Source: Kitasatospora sp. NA04385
GTDB lineage: Bacteria; Actinomycetota; Actinomycetes; Streptomycetales; Streptomycetaceae
Length of the DNA stretch: 64,000 nt
Assembly (NCBI RefSeq): GCF_013364235.1
Contig: NZ_CP054919.1
Coordinates: forward strand, 5,532,501 to 5,596,500
Direction of reading: 5' to 3'
How positions within the stretch are numbered: the stretch's first letter is position 1; each line of letters begins with the position of its first letter. Below the pieces are notes generated by a model, which ran no database searches, was not told where the DNA came from, and saw only the letters and a program-made list of their open reading frames with translations. The position numbers and the translations under genes are program-made. Of this stretch, positions 1 through 15,069 are shown piece by piece.

Positions 1-1760
<1,760 letters not shown>

Positions 1761-1841
1761 CAGTTGCTCGCGTCCACTGTGTTGTTCTGAAACAACGACC
1801 CCCACCCCCGTACGGGGTGGGCGGTGCACGGTTTCACCGTG

Positions 1842-1958
1842 TTTCGGTGGTCATAGCGTGAGGGAAACGCCCGGTTACATTCCGAACCCGGAAGCTAAGC
1901 CTCACAGCGCCGATGGTACTGCAGGGGGGACCCTGTGGGAGAGTAGGACGCCGCCGAA
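1842..1958 (+). rRNA. 5S ribosomal RNA
   Basis: The sequence begins TTTCGGTGGTCATAGCG and ends GACGCCGCCGAA; these two ends pair to form helix I. The internal CATTCCGAACCCGGAAG block is typical of actinobacterial 5S rRNA. It follows the 23S gene by about 80 bases in the usual 23S-5S order, so it is the last gene of the rrn operon. Ends may be off by one or two bases. Confidence 0.97.
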
Positions 1959-1970
1959 CAATCATTGGGA

Positions 1971-2003
1971 GAAAGCCCCCTGACGGGAAGTCAGGGGGCT
2001 TTC
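1971..2003 (+). terminator. rrn operon terminator hairpin
   Basis: A perfect 13-bp inverted repeat (1971-1983 with 1991-2003) encloses a 7-base loop, 12 bases after the 5S gene. The stem is G/C-rich, starts with GAAA and ends with TTTC. It fits an intrinsic terminator for the ribosomal operon. Confidence 0.85.
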
Positions 2004-2038
2004 TCGCGTTTCCGGGGGCGGACGGGTAGCCTGCGCCA

Positions 2039-2911
2039 ATGCAGAACCTGACGTTGACGTGGCAAACCTCGGCCGGCGCCTCCGCGGCGCTGTACGCTGC
2101 GGCGTTCACCGTCAGGCGGGGAGCGGCTCGGCGGGCCGGCGGGGAGGGGCGGCGGCGGGCGGCGGCGGACGTGCTGCGGGAGGCGGGGACGCTACTGGCG
2201 TTGTTCGCGCTGTGGCAGGTGGTGGGGCACCTGTCGCTGCTGGGCACGGACCACGCGCTGGAGCGGGCGGAGTGGATCCACCGGACGGAGGGGGAGCTCG
2301 GGCTGCCGGACGAGGTGTCCTGGCAGCGGGCGGTGGTGGGGCACCCGTGGCTGGTGCAGGGGGCGAACTACTACTACGCGACCATGCACTTCGGCGTGAT
2401 GCTGGTGGTGCTGCTGTGGTTGTTCCTGCGGCACCGGGCGCAGTACGCGCGGGTGCGGACGACGGTGGTGGCGACCACCGCGGTGTGCCTGCTGGTGCAG
2501 TTCGTTCCGGTGGCGCCGCCGCGGATGCTGCCGGGGAACGGGTTCGTCGACCTGGCGGAGCAGTACGGGCAGTCGGTGTACGGCAGCGCGGTGGCGGGGG
2601 TGGTGGCGGACCAGTTGTCGGCGATGCCCTCGGTGCACGTGGCGTGGTGCGTGATCGTGGCGGTGGCGGTGGTATCGGTGGCGCGCGGGCCGTGGCGCTG
2701 GCTGGTGGTGCTGCACCCGGTGGTGACGGTGTGGGTGGTGGTGGTGACGGCGAACCACTTCTGGGCGGACGGGCTGGTCGCGGTGGCGATCCTGCTGACC
2801 GTGTACCTGGTGCAGGCGGCGGTGTCGGGGTGGCGGCAGAAGGACGGCGGGGCGCCGGCCGTGGCGGAGGAGTCGGGGGAGCGGGAGCGCAGCGCGGTGC
2901 GGCAGGGCTGA
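2039..2911 (+). CDS. PAP2-superfamily membrane phosphatase/transferase
   Basis: A 290-residue integral membrane protein with about six hydrophobic segments. Motifs of the PAP2_3 (inositolphosphotransferase-like) branch of the phosphatidic-acid-phosphatase superfamily are visible: APPRML near residue 160, SAMPSVHVAW near residue 198 with the catalytic His, and ANHFWADG near residue 239 with the second His and Asp. It probably acts on a lipid phosphate or phosphoinositol head group at the membrane; the substrate cannot be told. The N-terminal segment is Arg/Gly-rich. The hexamer TAGCCT lies 6 bases before the ATG and no Shine-Dalgarno sequence is seen, suggesting a leaderless transcript. It sits just after the rrn terminator and appears to be a single-gene unit. 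Confidence 0.85.
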   Translation: MQNLTLTWQTSAGASAALYAAAFTVRRGAARRAGGEGRRRAAADVLREAGTLLALFALWQVVGHLSLLGTDHALERAEWIHRTEGELGLPDEVSWQRAVVGHPWLVQGANYYYATMHFGVMLVVLLWLFLRHRAQYARVRTTVVATTAVCLLVQFVPVAPPRMLPGNGFVDLAEQYGQSVYGSAVAGVVADQLSAMPSVHVAWCVIVAVAVVSVARGPWRWLVVLHPVVTVWVVVVTANHFWADGLVAVAILLTVYLVQAAVSGWRQKDGGAPAVAEESGERERSAVRQG

Positions 2912-2944
2912 GGGGAAGTTCAGCGGCCGGGCCGGGGCGGCCGG

Positions 2945-3826
2945 TCAGCCGGGCTGGGCGGAGAGCAGGGCCTCGGCGAGCGCGGTGCGGTAGTAGCGGC
3001 CGGGGGTGGTGGTGCCGGCGACCAGACGGGCGTCCAGCAGGACGGCGAGGTGGTCGTCGACGGCGGCCGGGCCGAGGCCGGTGAGGGCGGCGAGCTGGGT
3101 GGTGTCGCGGGGGTGGTCGAGGCCGGTCAGGAGCGCGGCGCGGGCGCTGCCGAGCAGTCGGCCCAGGCTGGCGGGCGGGGTGCGCCGGCCGAGGCCGGGG
3201 ACGGGGGCGGCGGAGGTCGGGTAGACGACGGCGATGCGGGCGCGCGACTCGTCCGGGCAGAGCCAGCCGTGGCGGGCGCTGGTCGGGACGAACAGCAGCT
3301 CGGGGGCGGGGTGCGGGGACGGGGGGAGCTCGGGGGCGGTGAGGCGGAGGCGGCCGTCGGGGAGCCAGCGGTGCTGCGGGCCTAGCTGGGGGAGGGCGGC
3401 GGGCCAGCCGTGCCGTTCGGCGCGTTCCCGGCGGGTGGTGAGGTCGGTGCGGAGGGCGCGCAGGCGGGCGGGCCACTCGGGGCGGACGACGTGCTGCCAC
3501 GTCCAGTCGAGGAGTTCCGCGAGGGCGGGGGGCAGGTCGGCGGCGGTGAGGTCGAGCAGGCGGGGGTCGGCGTCCGGGTCGGGCACGGGCAGGCGCAGTT
3601 CGGCGGGCCAGTCGGCGGGGTGGCGAGCGGTGAGCCAGCGGGCGGGGTCCGGGGTGGTCGCGAGGTGGGCCCGGAAGGCGGGTTGGTGGGCGGCGAGCCA
3701 GCCGCGGCGCCACGGTTCGGGGCGGATCTCGGCGAGGACGCCGACCGCGGCGACCGTCTCGACCAGGGGCGAGAGCGCGAAACGGCACCTCGCGAGGCAC
3801 TCCGTGCCCACCAGCCACTGACCCAT
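2945..3826 (-). CDS. ArsR-family winged-helix regulator with long N-terminal domain
   Basis: A 293-residue protein. The last ~65 residues form a winged helix of the ArsR type (LDHPRDTTQLAALTGLGPAA with the recognition helix region, then the wing GTTTPGRYYRT). The first ~200 residues are an Arg/Trp/Pro-rich domain like the DUF5937 region of large streptomycete ArsR proteins; its ligand is unknown. No paired cysteines typical of metal sensing are seen in the winged helix, so metal sensing is not supported. The ATG at 3826 has a GGAGGGGGG tract just upstream and begins MGQWLVGTE; a longer open frame upstream runs through a hairpin and is not coding. It is separated from the upstream operon by a strong terminator. 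Confidence 0.8.
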   Translation of the reverse strand: MGQWLVGTECLARCRFALSPLVETVAAVGVLAEIRPEPWRRGWLAAHQPAFRAHLATTPDPARWLTARHPADWPAELRLPVPDPDADPRLLDLTAADLPPALAELLDWTWQHVVRPEWPARLRALRTDLTTRRERAERHGWPAALPQLGPQHRWLPDGRLRLTAPELPPSPHPAPELLFVPTSARHGWLCPDESRARIAVVYPTSAAPVPGLGRRTPPASLGRLLGSARAALLTGLDHPRDTTQLAALTGLGPAAVDDHLAVLLDARLVAGTTTPGRYYRTALAEALLSAQPG

Positions 3827-3890
3827 GCGCCCCCCTCCGCACGCAGACAGTAGCAACCGGAGGTGAACGGGGCAGGGGAATGCGGGAGGT

Positions 3891-3954
3891 GCCGGGTGGA
3901 CGGGAGGGGCGGTCGGAGCGGTCCGGCTCCGACCGCCCCTCCCGTCCACCCGGC
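3891..3954 (-). terminator. Very long perfect hairpin ending the YtrA-type operon
   Basis: Arms 3891-3919 and 3926-3954 are perfect 29-base reverse complements around a 6-base loop (GGTCCG). The hairpin starts 4 bases past the stop codon of the ABC permease gene. There is no following T-run, as is common in high-GC actinobacteria. It likely terminates the operon and insulates the ArsR gene. Confidence 0.8.
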
Positions 3955-3957
3955 CGG

Positions 3958-4977
3958 TCAGCCGAGGCGGCGGCGCAGGCCCCAGGAGGTGAGGGCGGCG
4001 AGGGCCGCGGCGAGGGCGAGGTAGAGGCCGGTCTCGGCGAGCTGGAAGGTCCAGTAGCGGTCGGCCGGCTGGTAGTCGACGGCGACGTACAGGTCGGCTC
4101 CGGCCAGGCAGGCGCTGTCCGGGGGGAGCCGGTCGGAGCTCGGGCAGGGCTGGGTGCCGAGGGTGAGGGTACGGCCGGTGGCGTCGCGGACGGGCAGCGG
4201 GGTGCGTCCGGAGAGCACCCAGCCGTCGGGGACGTCGAAGCCGGCGAGTATCCGGGAGTCGGGGCCGAGGCGGCCGTCCGGGGTCTCGAAGCCGACGAGG
4301 GAGCTCCGGGAGGCCGCCGGGCCCTTGTTCAGGGCGGCCAGTTCGTGGACGGGCTGCTGCAGGTGCGGGCGGACGGCCAGCGGCACCAGGACCTGGACGG
4401 CGGCGAAGAGGGCCAGGGTGACGGCCGCCGCGGCGAGGGTGCGGCGCAGGAACAGGCCGACGCAGGCGCCGAGCGCGACCGCGAAGGCGGCGTAGCCGAG
4501 CGGGACGAGGCCGCGGAGGTCGAACAGCAGCGGCTGGAAGCGGTTGTGGTCGAAGCGGTCGAACGGGGCGGCGTACCAGGTCGTCAGCAGGCTGAGCAGT
4601 CCGGTGACCAGGACCGCGGCGGCGGTGGTGAGCAGCAGCTTGGCGGCCAGCCAGCGGCCGCGGGGGACGCTCTGGCTCCAGACCATCCGGTGGGTGCCGG
4701 TCTCCAGTTCGCGGGCGATCAGCGGGGCGCCCCAGAAGGCGCCGATCAGCGCGGGTGCGAGCAGCACGAGCGCGTCGGCGGCGAGCCAGGTGTTGCGCCT
4801 GCTGCTGATCAGCCGTTCCAGGTCGAAGCACCGGTTCGGGCCGCAGTCGGCGGGTAGGCCGTGCATCCCGTGCCGCAGCCGGACGCCGTCCACCAGCAGG
4901 TAGGCGGCGGCGAGGACGAGTGCGGCGGCGGCGGTGAGGAACTGGGCGCGCTGCTGGCGCCAGGTCAGCCAGGTCAT
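3958..4977 (-). CDS. ABC transporter permease (ABC-2 type)
   Basis: A 339-residue membrane protein with about six transmembrane segments: near residues 15-33, 65-85, 108-130, two between 155 and 200, and one near 312-332. A large extracytoplasmic loop of about 100 residues precedes the last segment. It begins MTWLTWRQQRAQF, a start common among streptomycete ABC-2 permeases partnered with YtrA regulators. Its ATG overlaps the stop of the ATPase gene by 4 bases, so the two are translationally coupled. Together with the ATPase it should form an exporter or a drug/peptide stress transporter; the substrate is not shown by the sequence. Confidence 0.85.
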   Translation of the reverse strand: MTWLTWRQQRAQFLTAAAALVLAAAYLLVDGVRLRHGMHGLPADCGPNRCFDLERLISSRRNTWLAADALVLLAPALIGAFWGAPLIARELETGTHRMVWSQSVPRGRWLAAKLLLTTAAAVLVTGLLSLLTTWYAAPFDRFDHNRFQPLLFDLRGLVPLGYAAFAVALGACVGLFLRRTLAAAAVTLALFAAVQVLVPLAVRPHLQQPVHELAALNKGPAASRSSLVGFETPDGRLGPDSRILAGFDVPDGWVLSGRTPLPVRDATGRTLTLGTQPCPSSDRLPPDSACLAGADLYVAVDYQPADRYWTFQLAETGLYLALAAALAALTSWGLRRRLG

Positions 4978-5870
4978 CGTTGCGGCTCCGGGGTGGGGCG
5001 GGGGTCGGCGGCGTCCTCGGGGGCCGCGGCGGCGGACATGTGGTGCAGGACGAGGTCCTCCAGGCCGAGCGGTTCCATCACCCAGGACGGGTCGTCGACG
5101 GGGGCCTCGGCGCGGACGGTGAAGGTGCTCTGCCGTTCGGTGTGCTCGGCGCGCAGGACGTGCAGGGCGGCGGGCAGGGTGTCGGCGGCGCGGCGGGCGG
5201 TGGTGAGCCGGAAGTGGGTGGCGAGCAGGTCGTCGATGCCGCCCTGGGCGCGGACCCGGGAGTCGGCGAGCACGATCAGGTGGTCGCAGACCCGTTCCAG
5301 GTCGGAGAGCAGGTGGGAGGAGAGCACCACGGTGGCCTGCGGTTCGGCCTCGGCGACGAACTCCATCAGGCCCTGCAGGAACGCGCGCCGGGCCAGCGGG
5401 TCGAGGGCGGCCACCGGCTCGTCCAGCAGCAGGAGTTCGGGCCGTTTGGCGACGGCCAGGGCGAGGGCGAGCCGGGCGCGCTGGCCGCCGGAGAGGCGGC
5501 CGGCCTTCTGGGCGGGGTCGAGCCCGGCCTGCCGGACGCGGCGCTCGGCGAGGGCGGCGTCCCAGCGGGGGTTGAGCCGGGCGCCCAGCCGCAGGTGGTC
5601 GGCGACGGTGAGCGCCGGGTAGAGCGGGGTGTCCTGGGCGACGAAGCCGACCCGGGCGAGCTGGCCGGGCGGGGCGCCGAACACCTCGATGGTGCCCGCG
5701 GTGGGGGTGAGCAGGCCGCAGGCGAGCTGGAGCAGGGTGGACTTCCCGGCGCCGTTCGGGCCGACCAGGCCGACGACGCTCCCGGCCGGGACGCTCAGCG
5801 TGCAGTCGGTGAGGGCCGGGCGGCGGCCGTAGCGCTTGTGCAGCGCCCGGGCTTCGACGATCGCGGTCAT
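4974..5870 (-). CDS. ABC transporter ATP-binding protein
   Basis: A 298-residue nucleotide-binding subunit. Walker A is GPNGAGKSTLL (about residue 37), the signature is LSGGQRARLALAL (about residue 133) and Walker B is LLLLDEPVAALDP, followed by the H-loop in VVLSSHLLSDLE. After the ATPase core (about residue 215) a C-terminal extension resembles those of BcrA/YtrB-type ATPases. It is the middle gene of a regulator-ATPase-permease operon with 4-base overlaps on both sides. It energises the adjacent permease at the inner face of the membrane. Confidence 0.93.
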   Translation of the reverse strand: MTAIVEARALHKRYGRRPALTDCTLSVPAGSVVGLVGPNGAGKSTLLQLACGLLTPTAGTIEVFGAPPGQLARVGFVAQDTPLYPALTVADHLRLGARLNPRWDAALAERRVRQAGLDPAQKAGRLSGGQRARLALALAVAKRPELLLLDEPVAALDPLARRAFLQGLMEFVAEAEPQATVVLSSHLLSDLERVCDHLIVLADSRVRAQGGIDDLLATHFRLTTARRAADTLPAALHVLRAEHTERQSTFTVRAEAPVDDPSWVMEPLGLEDLVLHHMSAAAAPEDAADPRPTPEPQR

Positions 5871-6256
5871 CGCTCCTCTTCGGGGGGACTTCGGACGGTC
5901 TGGCGGAACAGCGCCTCGATGGACTCCTCGTCCAGCCCGGCGGCCCGGGCGGCGGCCAGCCAGCGGCTCAACTCCCGCCGCAGCGGCTCGTGTTCGGATA
6001 CCGCGGGGGCGCCGAGGGTGCCGCTGACGAAGGTGCCGACGCCGGGCTTGGGGGAGACGAGCCCCTCGTTCTCCAGCTGGCGGTACGCCTTGAGCACGGT
6101 GTTGGGGTTGATCGCGACCTTGGCCGCGACCTCCTTGACCTTGGGCAGCCGGTCCCCCTCGGACAGCAGGCCCAGCCGCAGTGCCTGCCGCACCTGGTGG
6201 ACCAGTTGCAGGTAGGGGGCGACGCCGGACCGGGGCTCGATGTGGAACTCGATCAC
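5867..6256 (-). CDS. GntR-family repressor, YtrA subfamily
   Basis: A 129-residue regulator with an N-terminal GntR winged helix (residues 10-78, including GDRLPKVKEVAAKVAINPNT and LENEGLVSPKPGVGTFVS) and only a short helical tail, the layout of the YtrA subfamily. It leads the operon and overlaps the ATPase gene by 4 bases. In characterised relatives the regulator represses its own ABC transporter operon; an imperfect inverted repeat upstream of this gene fits that role. The inducer is unknown; relatives often respond to cell-envelope antibiotics. Confidence 0.92.
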   Translation of the reverse strand: MIEFHIEPRSGVAPYLQLVHQVRQALRLGLLSEGDRLPKVKEVAAKVAINPNTVLKAYRQLENEGLVSPKPGVGTFVSGTLGAPAVSEHEPLRRELSRWLAAARAAGLDEESIEALFRQTVRSPPEEER

Positions 6257-6273
6257 CGCAACCTCATTTATCT

Positions 6274-6317
6274 AGGTTCCTAGCACTATAGAACTGAAGG
6301 GCCGTCATTCCTGTCAA
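6274..6317 (-). promoter_or_regulatory. Promoter and probable YtrA-type operator of the GntR/ABC operon
   Basis: Read on the minus strand, a TTGACA hexamer (6312-6317) is followed 18 bases later by TTCTAT, overlapping TATAGT. The -10 area lies inside an imperfect inverted repeat, AGTTCTA...TAGGAACCT (6274-6295). This is unusually AT-rich for the window and lies 18 bases upstream of the GntR start codon. Auto-repression by the encoded regulator is an inference. Confidence 0.6.
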
Positions 6318-6435
6318 GTCAATGATCGCAATCCGGAGTTGACCTGCGGACATGCCGGAGCCCGGGCGCCGTGGGGGTGGCGTCCGGGCTCCGGGACGAG
6401 CGGTGGTGCGTGAACTGCGCTGCGGTGGCGGGTGG

Positions 6436-6990
6436 TTACCGGACCGGGAAGGCCACCCGGCCCCAGCGGCCGCCGGTCAGCTCGGCGGTGGCCGAGTACC
6501 AGGCGGCCAGGCCGGCCGCGGCGGCGACCCAGCCGCCGACCTTGCCCCAGCCGGAGGCGTCGCCGAACGCCCCGATGGCGCTGAGCACCAGGGAGACGGT
6601 CAGCAGGCCGTACACCGCGCGGGTGAGCAGGCCGGCGCCCCAGGAGGCGGCCGTCAGGGTGAGCGCCAGCAGCGCCCACAGCAGCAGGAACAGGCCCGCG
6701 GTGTTCTTGCCGGCCGGGCCGGCGGCGGCCCAGGTCGCCCAGAAGGCGCCCAGGGCGGTGAACGCGGTGCCGCTGAAGCGGTCGCCGCCGCGGAACTGCC
6801 AGAGGCCGGCGACGAACAGCGTCACACCGCCGACCAGGTGGGCCAGCGAGGAGGCGCCGCCGGCCGAGGTGCCGCTGAGGACACCCGTGCCGAGCAGGCC
6901 GTACGCCAGCAGAGTCAGACCGAGGGCCAGGTAACCGAGCGGACCCGCGTCAGCGGATCGGGCGTTCGCCCCGGGGGCTTCGTTGCTCAC
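6436..6990 (-). CDS. Acetate uptake transporter, GPR1/FUN34/YaaH (SatP) family
   Basis: A 184-residue protein with six closely spaced transmembrane helices. The family signature appears near residue 18 (GPLGYLALGLTLLAYGL, a variant of the NPAPLGL motif) and the pattern GLWQFRGGDRFSGTAFTALG is typical of the family. It should carry acetate or succinate across the cytoplasmic membrane. The GTG start at 6990 has an AAAGGAG ribosome binding site 6 bases upstream. It stands alone between the ABC operon and the phosphatase gene. Confidence 0.9.
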   Translation of the reverse strand: MSNEAPGANARSADAGPLGYLALGLTLLAYGLLGTGVLSGTSAGGASSLAHLVGGVTLFVAGLWQFRGGDRFSGTAFTALGAFWATWAAAGPAGKNTAGLFLLLWALLALTLTAASWGAGLLTRAVYGLLTVSLVLSAIGAFGDASGWGKVGGWVAAAAGLAAWYSATAELTGGRWGRVAFPVR

Positions 6991-7256
6991 CGGAGGCTCC
7001 TTTCACTCCGCGCCAGGGCATGGCGGGATCACGGTGAAAAGTGGGTGGGTGAAGGTGGTGCCGGGTGCCGGGTCGTGGGCGCACCGAAGAGAGGGTGCGG
7101 CGGCTGCGGCGAGTGAGAGAACCGGCGGCCGAGCCGCCGGTCGTGCCCTCCGGGGTGGAAGCCCCCGGTGCTTACGATGTACCCGGCTCCCGCGTTTTGT
7201 ACGCTTGTGAATCACGCAGGATGAGCAAGTGTGAGCAAACCGTGACTAGTTCGGGT
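6991..7256. other. Intergenic region upstream of the acetate transporter
   Basis: No gene is seen here. It contains the acetate transporter leader and a perfect 9-bp inverted repeat with a 3-base spacer at 7121-7141 (ACCGGCGGC and its complement), which could be an operator or a weak terminator. The stretch 7190-7250 is less GC-rich than its surroundings. Confidence 0.5.
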
Positions 7257-7294
7257 GCGGGGCCGGTCCGGTCGTGACAGCGGGCCGGCCCCGC
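7257..7294 (-). terminator. Hairpin downstream of the SpoIIE-type phosphatase gene
   Basis: Perfect 10-base arms (7257-7266 and 7285-7294, GCGGGGCCGG and complement) enclose an 18-base loop. The hairpin begins 7 bases after the phosphatase stop codon at 7301, so it probably ends that transcript. Confidence 0.6.
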
Positions 7295-7300
7295 GCCCGG

Positions 7301-9856
7301 TCAGCCCTGGCGCTGGGTCGGGATCCGCAGGGTCAGGATCGCCATGTCGTCGGACGGCGGCTCGGGTGCGAAGCGCTCCACCGCCCGCTGCACCCGGGCC
7401 GCGACCGCGCCCGCGGTCAGGCCCGCGCAGCCGGTCAGCACCTCGGCCAGGCCGTCGTCGCCGAGCATCCGGCGGCCCTCCCGGCGCTCGGTCACGCCGT
7501 CCGTCACGCACAGCAGCACCTCGCCCGGGGCGAGCACCAACTCCTCGGCGGTCAGCTCCAGTTCGTCCATCACGCCGAGCAGCGGCTGCGGCGAGGCGGC
7601 CTGGTCGACCTGCCCGTCGGTGCGCAGCCGCAGCGGCAGCGGGTGGCCGGCGCAGACCAGCGACAGCACGGTCGAACCGTCCTCGCGGGGCGTCAGTTCG
7701 CCGTACAGCAGGGTCAGGAAGCGGGCCCGGCTGCCCTCGTCGAGGATCGCCGCGTTCAGCCGGGTGAGCACCTGCGGGGCGCTCAGGCCCTCGCGGGCCA
7801 GCAGGCGCAGCGAGTGGCGGGCCAGGCCGGTGACCGAGGCGGCCTCCGGGCCGGTGCCGCAGACGTCGCCGATCGCGAAGCCGTAGGTGCCCTCGCGGAT
7901 CGGGAACAGGTCGTAGAAGTCGCCGCCGACCTCGTTGCCCTCGCCCGCGGCCTGGTAGAAGACCTCCACCTCGACGCCCGGGATCTTCGGCAGCTCGGGC
8001 GGCAGCAGGGCGCGCTGGAAGGCCTGGCTGGTGGCGGTGCGCTCGGAGTACAGGCGCGAGTTGTCCAGCGCCAGGGCGGCCCGGCGGGAGAGGTCCTCGC
8101 CGAGCTCCAGGATCTCCTGGCGGAACCGGACGCCGCGCCGGGTGCCGAGCACCAGCAGGCCGATCACCCGGTTGCGGGCGGACAGCGGCAGCACCACCGT
8201 CTCGCCGAGCTCCGCGCCCACCGGGTGCCCGATCGCCCGGGCGGTCTCGGCGGGCGCGCTCCACGGGCGGGCGCCCGGGCTGGGCTCCGCCGCCGGGACG
8301 GGCGACTTGTCGAGCAGGGCGCGCAGCGCGTCGATCCGGTCCTCGTCCTCGTGCAGCACGAAGGCGAGTTCGGCGTCCGTCGCCTGGTCCGGCGTGGTGT
8401 AGACGGCGCACCAGGAGGAGAGCGTGGGGACGGCCATCTGCGCCATCAGGGCGAGCGTCTGCTCGTGCTCCAGGGTGCCCGCGAGCAGGTCGGAGGCCTC
8501 CACCAGGAAGGACAGCGAGCCGCGGCGCAGCCGCTCCAGCTCGCCGAGGCGGGCGCTCTCCAGGGCCAGCGCGATCCGGTCGGCGGCGAACTGCAGGCGC
8601 AGCGCGTCCTCGTTGTCGTAGCGGCCGGGGGCGGCCGCGGCCACCCCGAGCGAGCCGGTCAGCCGGCCCTCGACCTTGAGCGGGACGGTGATCAGCGAGC
8701 GCAGCTCGGTGCCGTCCAGCAGCGGGGCGGCGCCGGTCGGGCGGACCGACAGGTCCTCGTGGACGGCGGGCAGCCGGGCCGAGTCGAAGCGGCCCGCGCC
8801 GCCGTCGACCGGCAGCCGGGAGAAGCGGCGGGACGGGCCGGCCAGGCCGGTCGCGGCGCGCAGCTCGAACTCGGTCTCGTCCTCGCTGGTGAGCAGCAGG
8901 TAGGAGGCGTCGGCGTCGAGCAGGTCGCGGGCGCGCTCGACGATCCGCTGCAGCAGGCTGGACAGGTCGTCGGGGGAGACCGGGCCGACCAGCAGGTCCA
9001 GCGGTTCGACGGCGGTGGTGGCGCCCTCCACGGCGGCGCCCGGGGTGCCGGGGGTGCGCAGCACCGCGCGGTCGGCCTCCCGCACCAGCAGGCACAGCAC
9101 GGTCGGGGTGCCCGCGCTGTCGCGCAGCCGCACGTGCGTGCCGTAGACCTCCTGCACCGCGCCGTCGCCGCCGCGCACCGCGTACGAGCCCTCCCAGCGG
9201 GCCAGGCGCAGGGTGTCGCCGAGGCCGAGGCCGGGGGTCTGCGGCCAGACGGCCAGTTCGGCCCAGGGGCGGCCGAACACGGCGTCCGGGGGCCGGTGGA
9301 AGAGCGACTCGGCGTCGGCGTTCCAGTGCCGCACCCGGCCGTGGTCGTCGAGCTGGACCACGGCGACCCGCACCGGCCCGTCCGCGGTCGGGAGTTCGCC
9401 GCCGGGCAGGCTGGGCAGCGCGTACCGGGTGCCGGGGTGCTGCTCGGGCAGCGCCAGGCGGAACCACACGGTCTTGCGGCCGGCCGCGTACTCCACGCCC
9501 CAACTGCTGGACAGCGCCGAGCACATCAGCAGGCCGCGGCCGCCCTCGCCGTCCGGGTCGGCGTACCGCTCGGAGTTCATCGTCACGTTGGCGAAGGAGG
9601 GCAGGCCGCGCTCGGGGTGCCGGTCGCTGACCTCGATCCGGACGGTGTCCTCCTCGCGCAGGCAGGCCACCTCGGCGGCCGTCCCGGCGTGCACCACCGC
9701 GTTGGTGACCAGCTCGCTGACCAGCACCACGGCGTCGTCCACCACCTCCGGCACGCCCCACCCGAGCAGGGCGTCCCGGACGAAGCCGCGGGCCGCGGCG
9801 GCCGACCGGTCGACCGGTTCGAAGGTGGCGGCTGCGCGCGCGGTGACCACGGCCAC
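7301..9856 (-). CDS. SpoIIE-family PP2C phosphatase with N-terminal RsbW-like ATPase, PAS and GAF domains
   Basis: An 851-residue multidomain signalling protein. Residues about 10-140 are a HATPase_c domain of the anti-sigma-factor kinase kind (SELVTNAVVHAG, GGRGLLMCSAL). A PAS-like domain follows at about 165-270, then GAF domains over about 320-600. The last ~230 residues are a PP2C/SpoIIE phosphatase with metal-binding acidic motifs (EVGGDFYDLFP, GDVCGTGPEAA, LLCVTDGVTE). In this family such proteins dephosphorylate anti-sigma antagonists and so switch stress sigma factors. The GTG at 9856 has GAGGAG five bases upstream; upstream frame extensions lack coding character. It is divergent from the OsaA-like kinase gene, suggesting a shared osmotic/stress role. 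Confidence 0.92.
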   Translation of the reverse strand: MAVVTARAAATFEPVDRSAAAARGFVRDALLGWGVPEVVDDAVVLVSELVTNAVVHAGTAAEVACLREEDTVRIEVSDRHPERGLPSFANVTMNSERYADPDGEGGRGLLMCSALSSSWGVEYAAGRKTVWFRLALPEQHPGTRYALPSLPGGELPTADGPVRVAVVQLDDHGRVRHWNADAESLFHRPPDAVFGRPWAELAVWPQTPGLGLGDTLRLARWEGSYAVRGGDGAVQEVYGTHVRLRDSAGTPTVLCLLVREADRAVLRTPGTPGAAVEGATTAVEPLDLLVGPVSPDDLSSLLQRIVERARDLLDADASYLLLTSEDETEFELRAATGLAGPSRRFSRLPVDGGAGRFDSARLPAVHEDLSVRPTGAAPLLDGTELRSLITVPLKVEGRLTGSLGVAAAAPGRYDNEDALRLQFAADRIALALESARLGELERLRRGSLSFLVEASDLLAGTLEHEQTLALMAQMAVPTLSSWCAVYTTPDQATDAELAFVLHEDEDRIDALRALLDKSPVPAAEPSPGARPWSAPAETARAIGHPVGAELGETVVLPLSARNRVIGLLVLGTRRGVRFRQEILELGEDLSRRAALALDNSRLYSERTATSQAFQRALLPPELPKIPGVEVEVFYQAAGEGNEVGGDFYDLFPIREGTYGFAIGDVCGTGPEAASVTGLARHSLRLLAREGLSAPQVLTRLNAAILDEGSRARFLTLLYGELTPREDGSTVLSLVCAGHPLPLRLRTDGQVDQAASPQPLLGVMDELELTAEELVLAPGEVLLCVTDGVTERREGRRMLGDDGLAEVLTGCAGLTAGAVAARVQRAVERFAPEPPSDDMAILTLRIPTQRQG

Positions 9857-10232
9857 GTCTCCTCTGCTGCTGCTGGTCCGACGGACGGCTGGGGCGGACG
9901 GTTTCGGGCGGTTCGGACGGTGCCCGGGCGGTGCGACGGACGCCGGACGGCGCCGCCCGGGCCCGGTGCGGCCCTCCACCCTACTTTCCGGTTGGTACCC
10001 CGTGGGCCCCGGGCGCCGAAACAGGTCCCTGGGAGTGATTTCGTTCACCACTTTCCCTGGTCGCCGGGAAAACCCTCCGCAACCGGTCCGACACTGGATG
10101 CCAGTGCTGTCACACTGGGGGGTCCGCGTGCCGTCACCGCCGCAGTACGGTCGAACGGGACGGCGCGGGAGCGACGGCCGGACGCCTCTCCTCCCGCGGC
10201 GGTGAACCGAGTCAGGACCTGGGAGGGCCCCG
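9857..10232. promoter_or_regulatory. Divergent intergenic region between phosphatase and OsaA-like kinase genes
   Basis: This 376-base region holds no gene. It should contain both divergent promoters. At 10092-10118 the six-mers CACTGG, CCAGTG and CACTGG alternate (10092-10097, 10101-10106, 10113-10118), forming two overlapping inverted repeats that look like a regulator binding site. I could not identify a convincing sigma-B or housekeeping promoter pair by eye. Confidence 0.5.
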
Positions 10233-14864
<4,632 letters not shown>

Positions 14865-15069
14865 CCGCCACCCGCGGGGGCCCCTCCCGGCTGGCCCCCG
14901 CGGGCGGGAACCCGGTAGGGTCACCGCTCGTTGCCAACAGTGACCGGACGGTGACGCCCGGCACCGGGCCTGTGGCGGGCAAGGGGGTACGGCTAGCATG
15001 ACCGGGGCAGTGATGGGCGGTACGAAGGTGCCGGCCCTCGGGAAACAACCGGCAGGAGGGCGGGTCCTG

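Noticed and set aside
7121..7141. tRNA or structured RNA at the 9-bp inverted repeat
   Set aside because: There is only one short stem and no cloverleaf; at most an operator or weak terminator.
14998..15069. Upstream ATG as the osaB start
   Set aside because: The extra 24 residues have no receiver-domain features, while GTG 15070 starts directly at the first beta strand after a good ribosome binding site.
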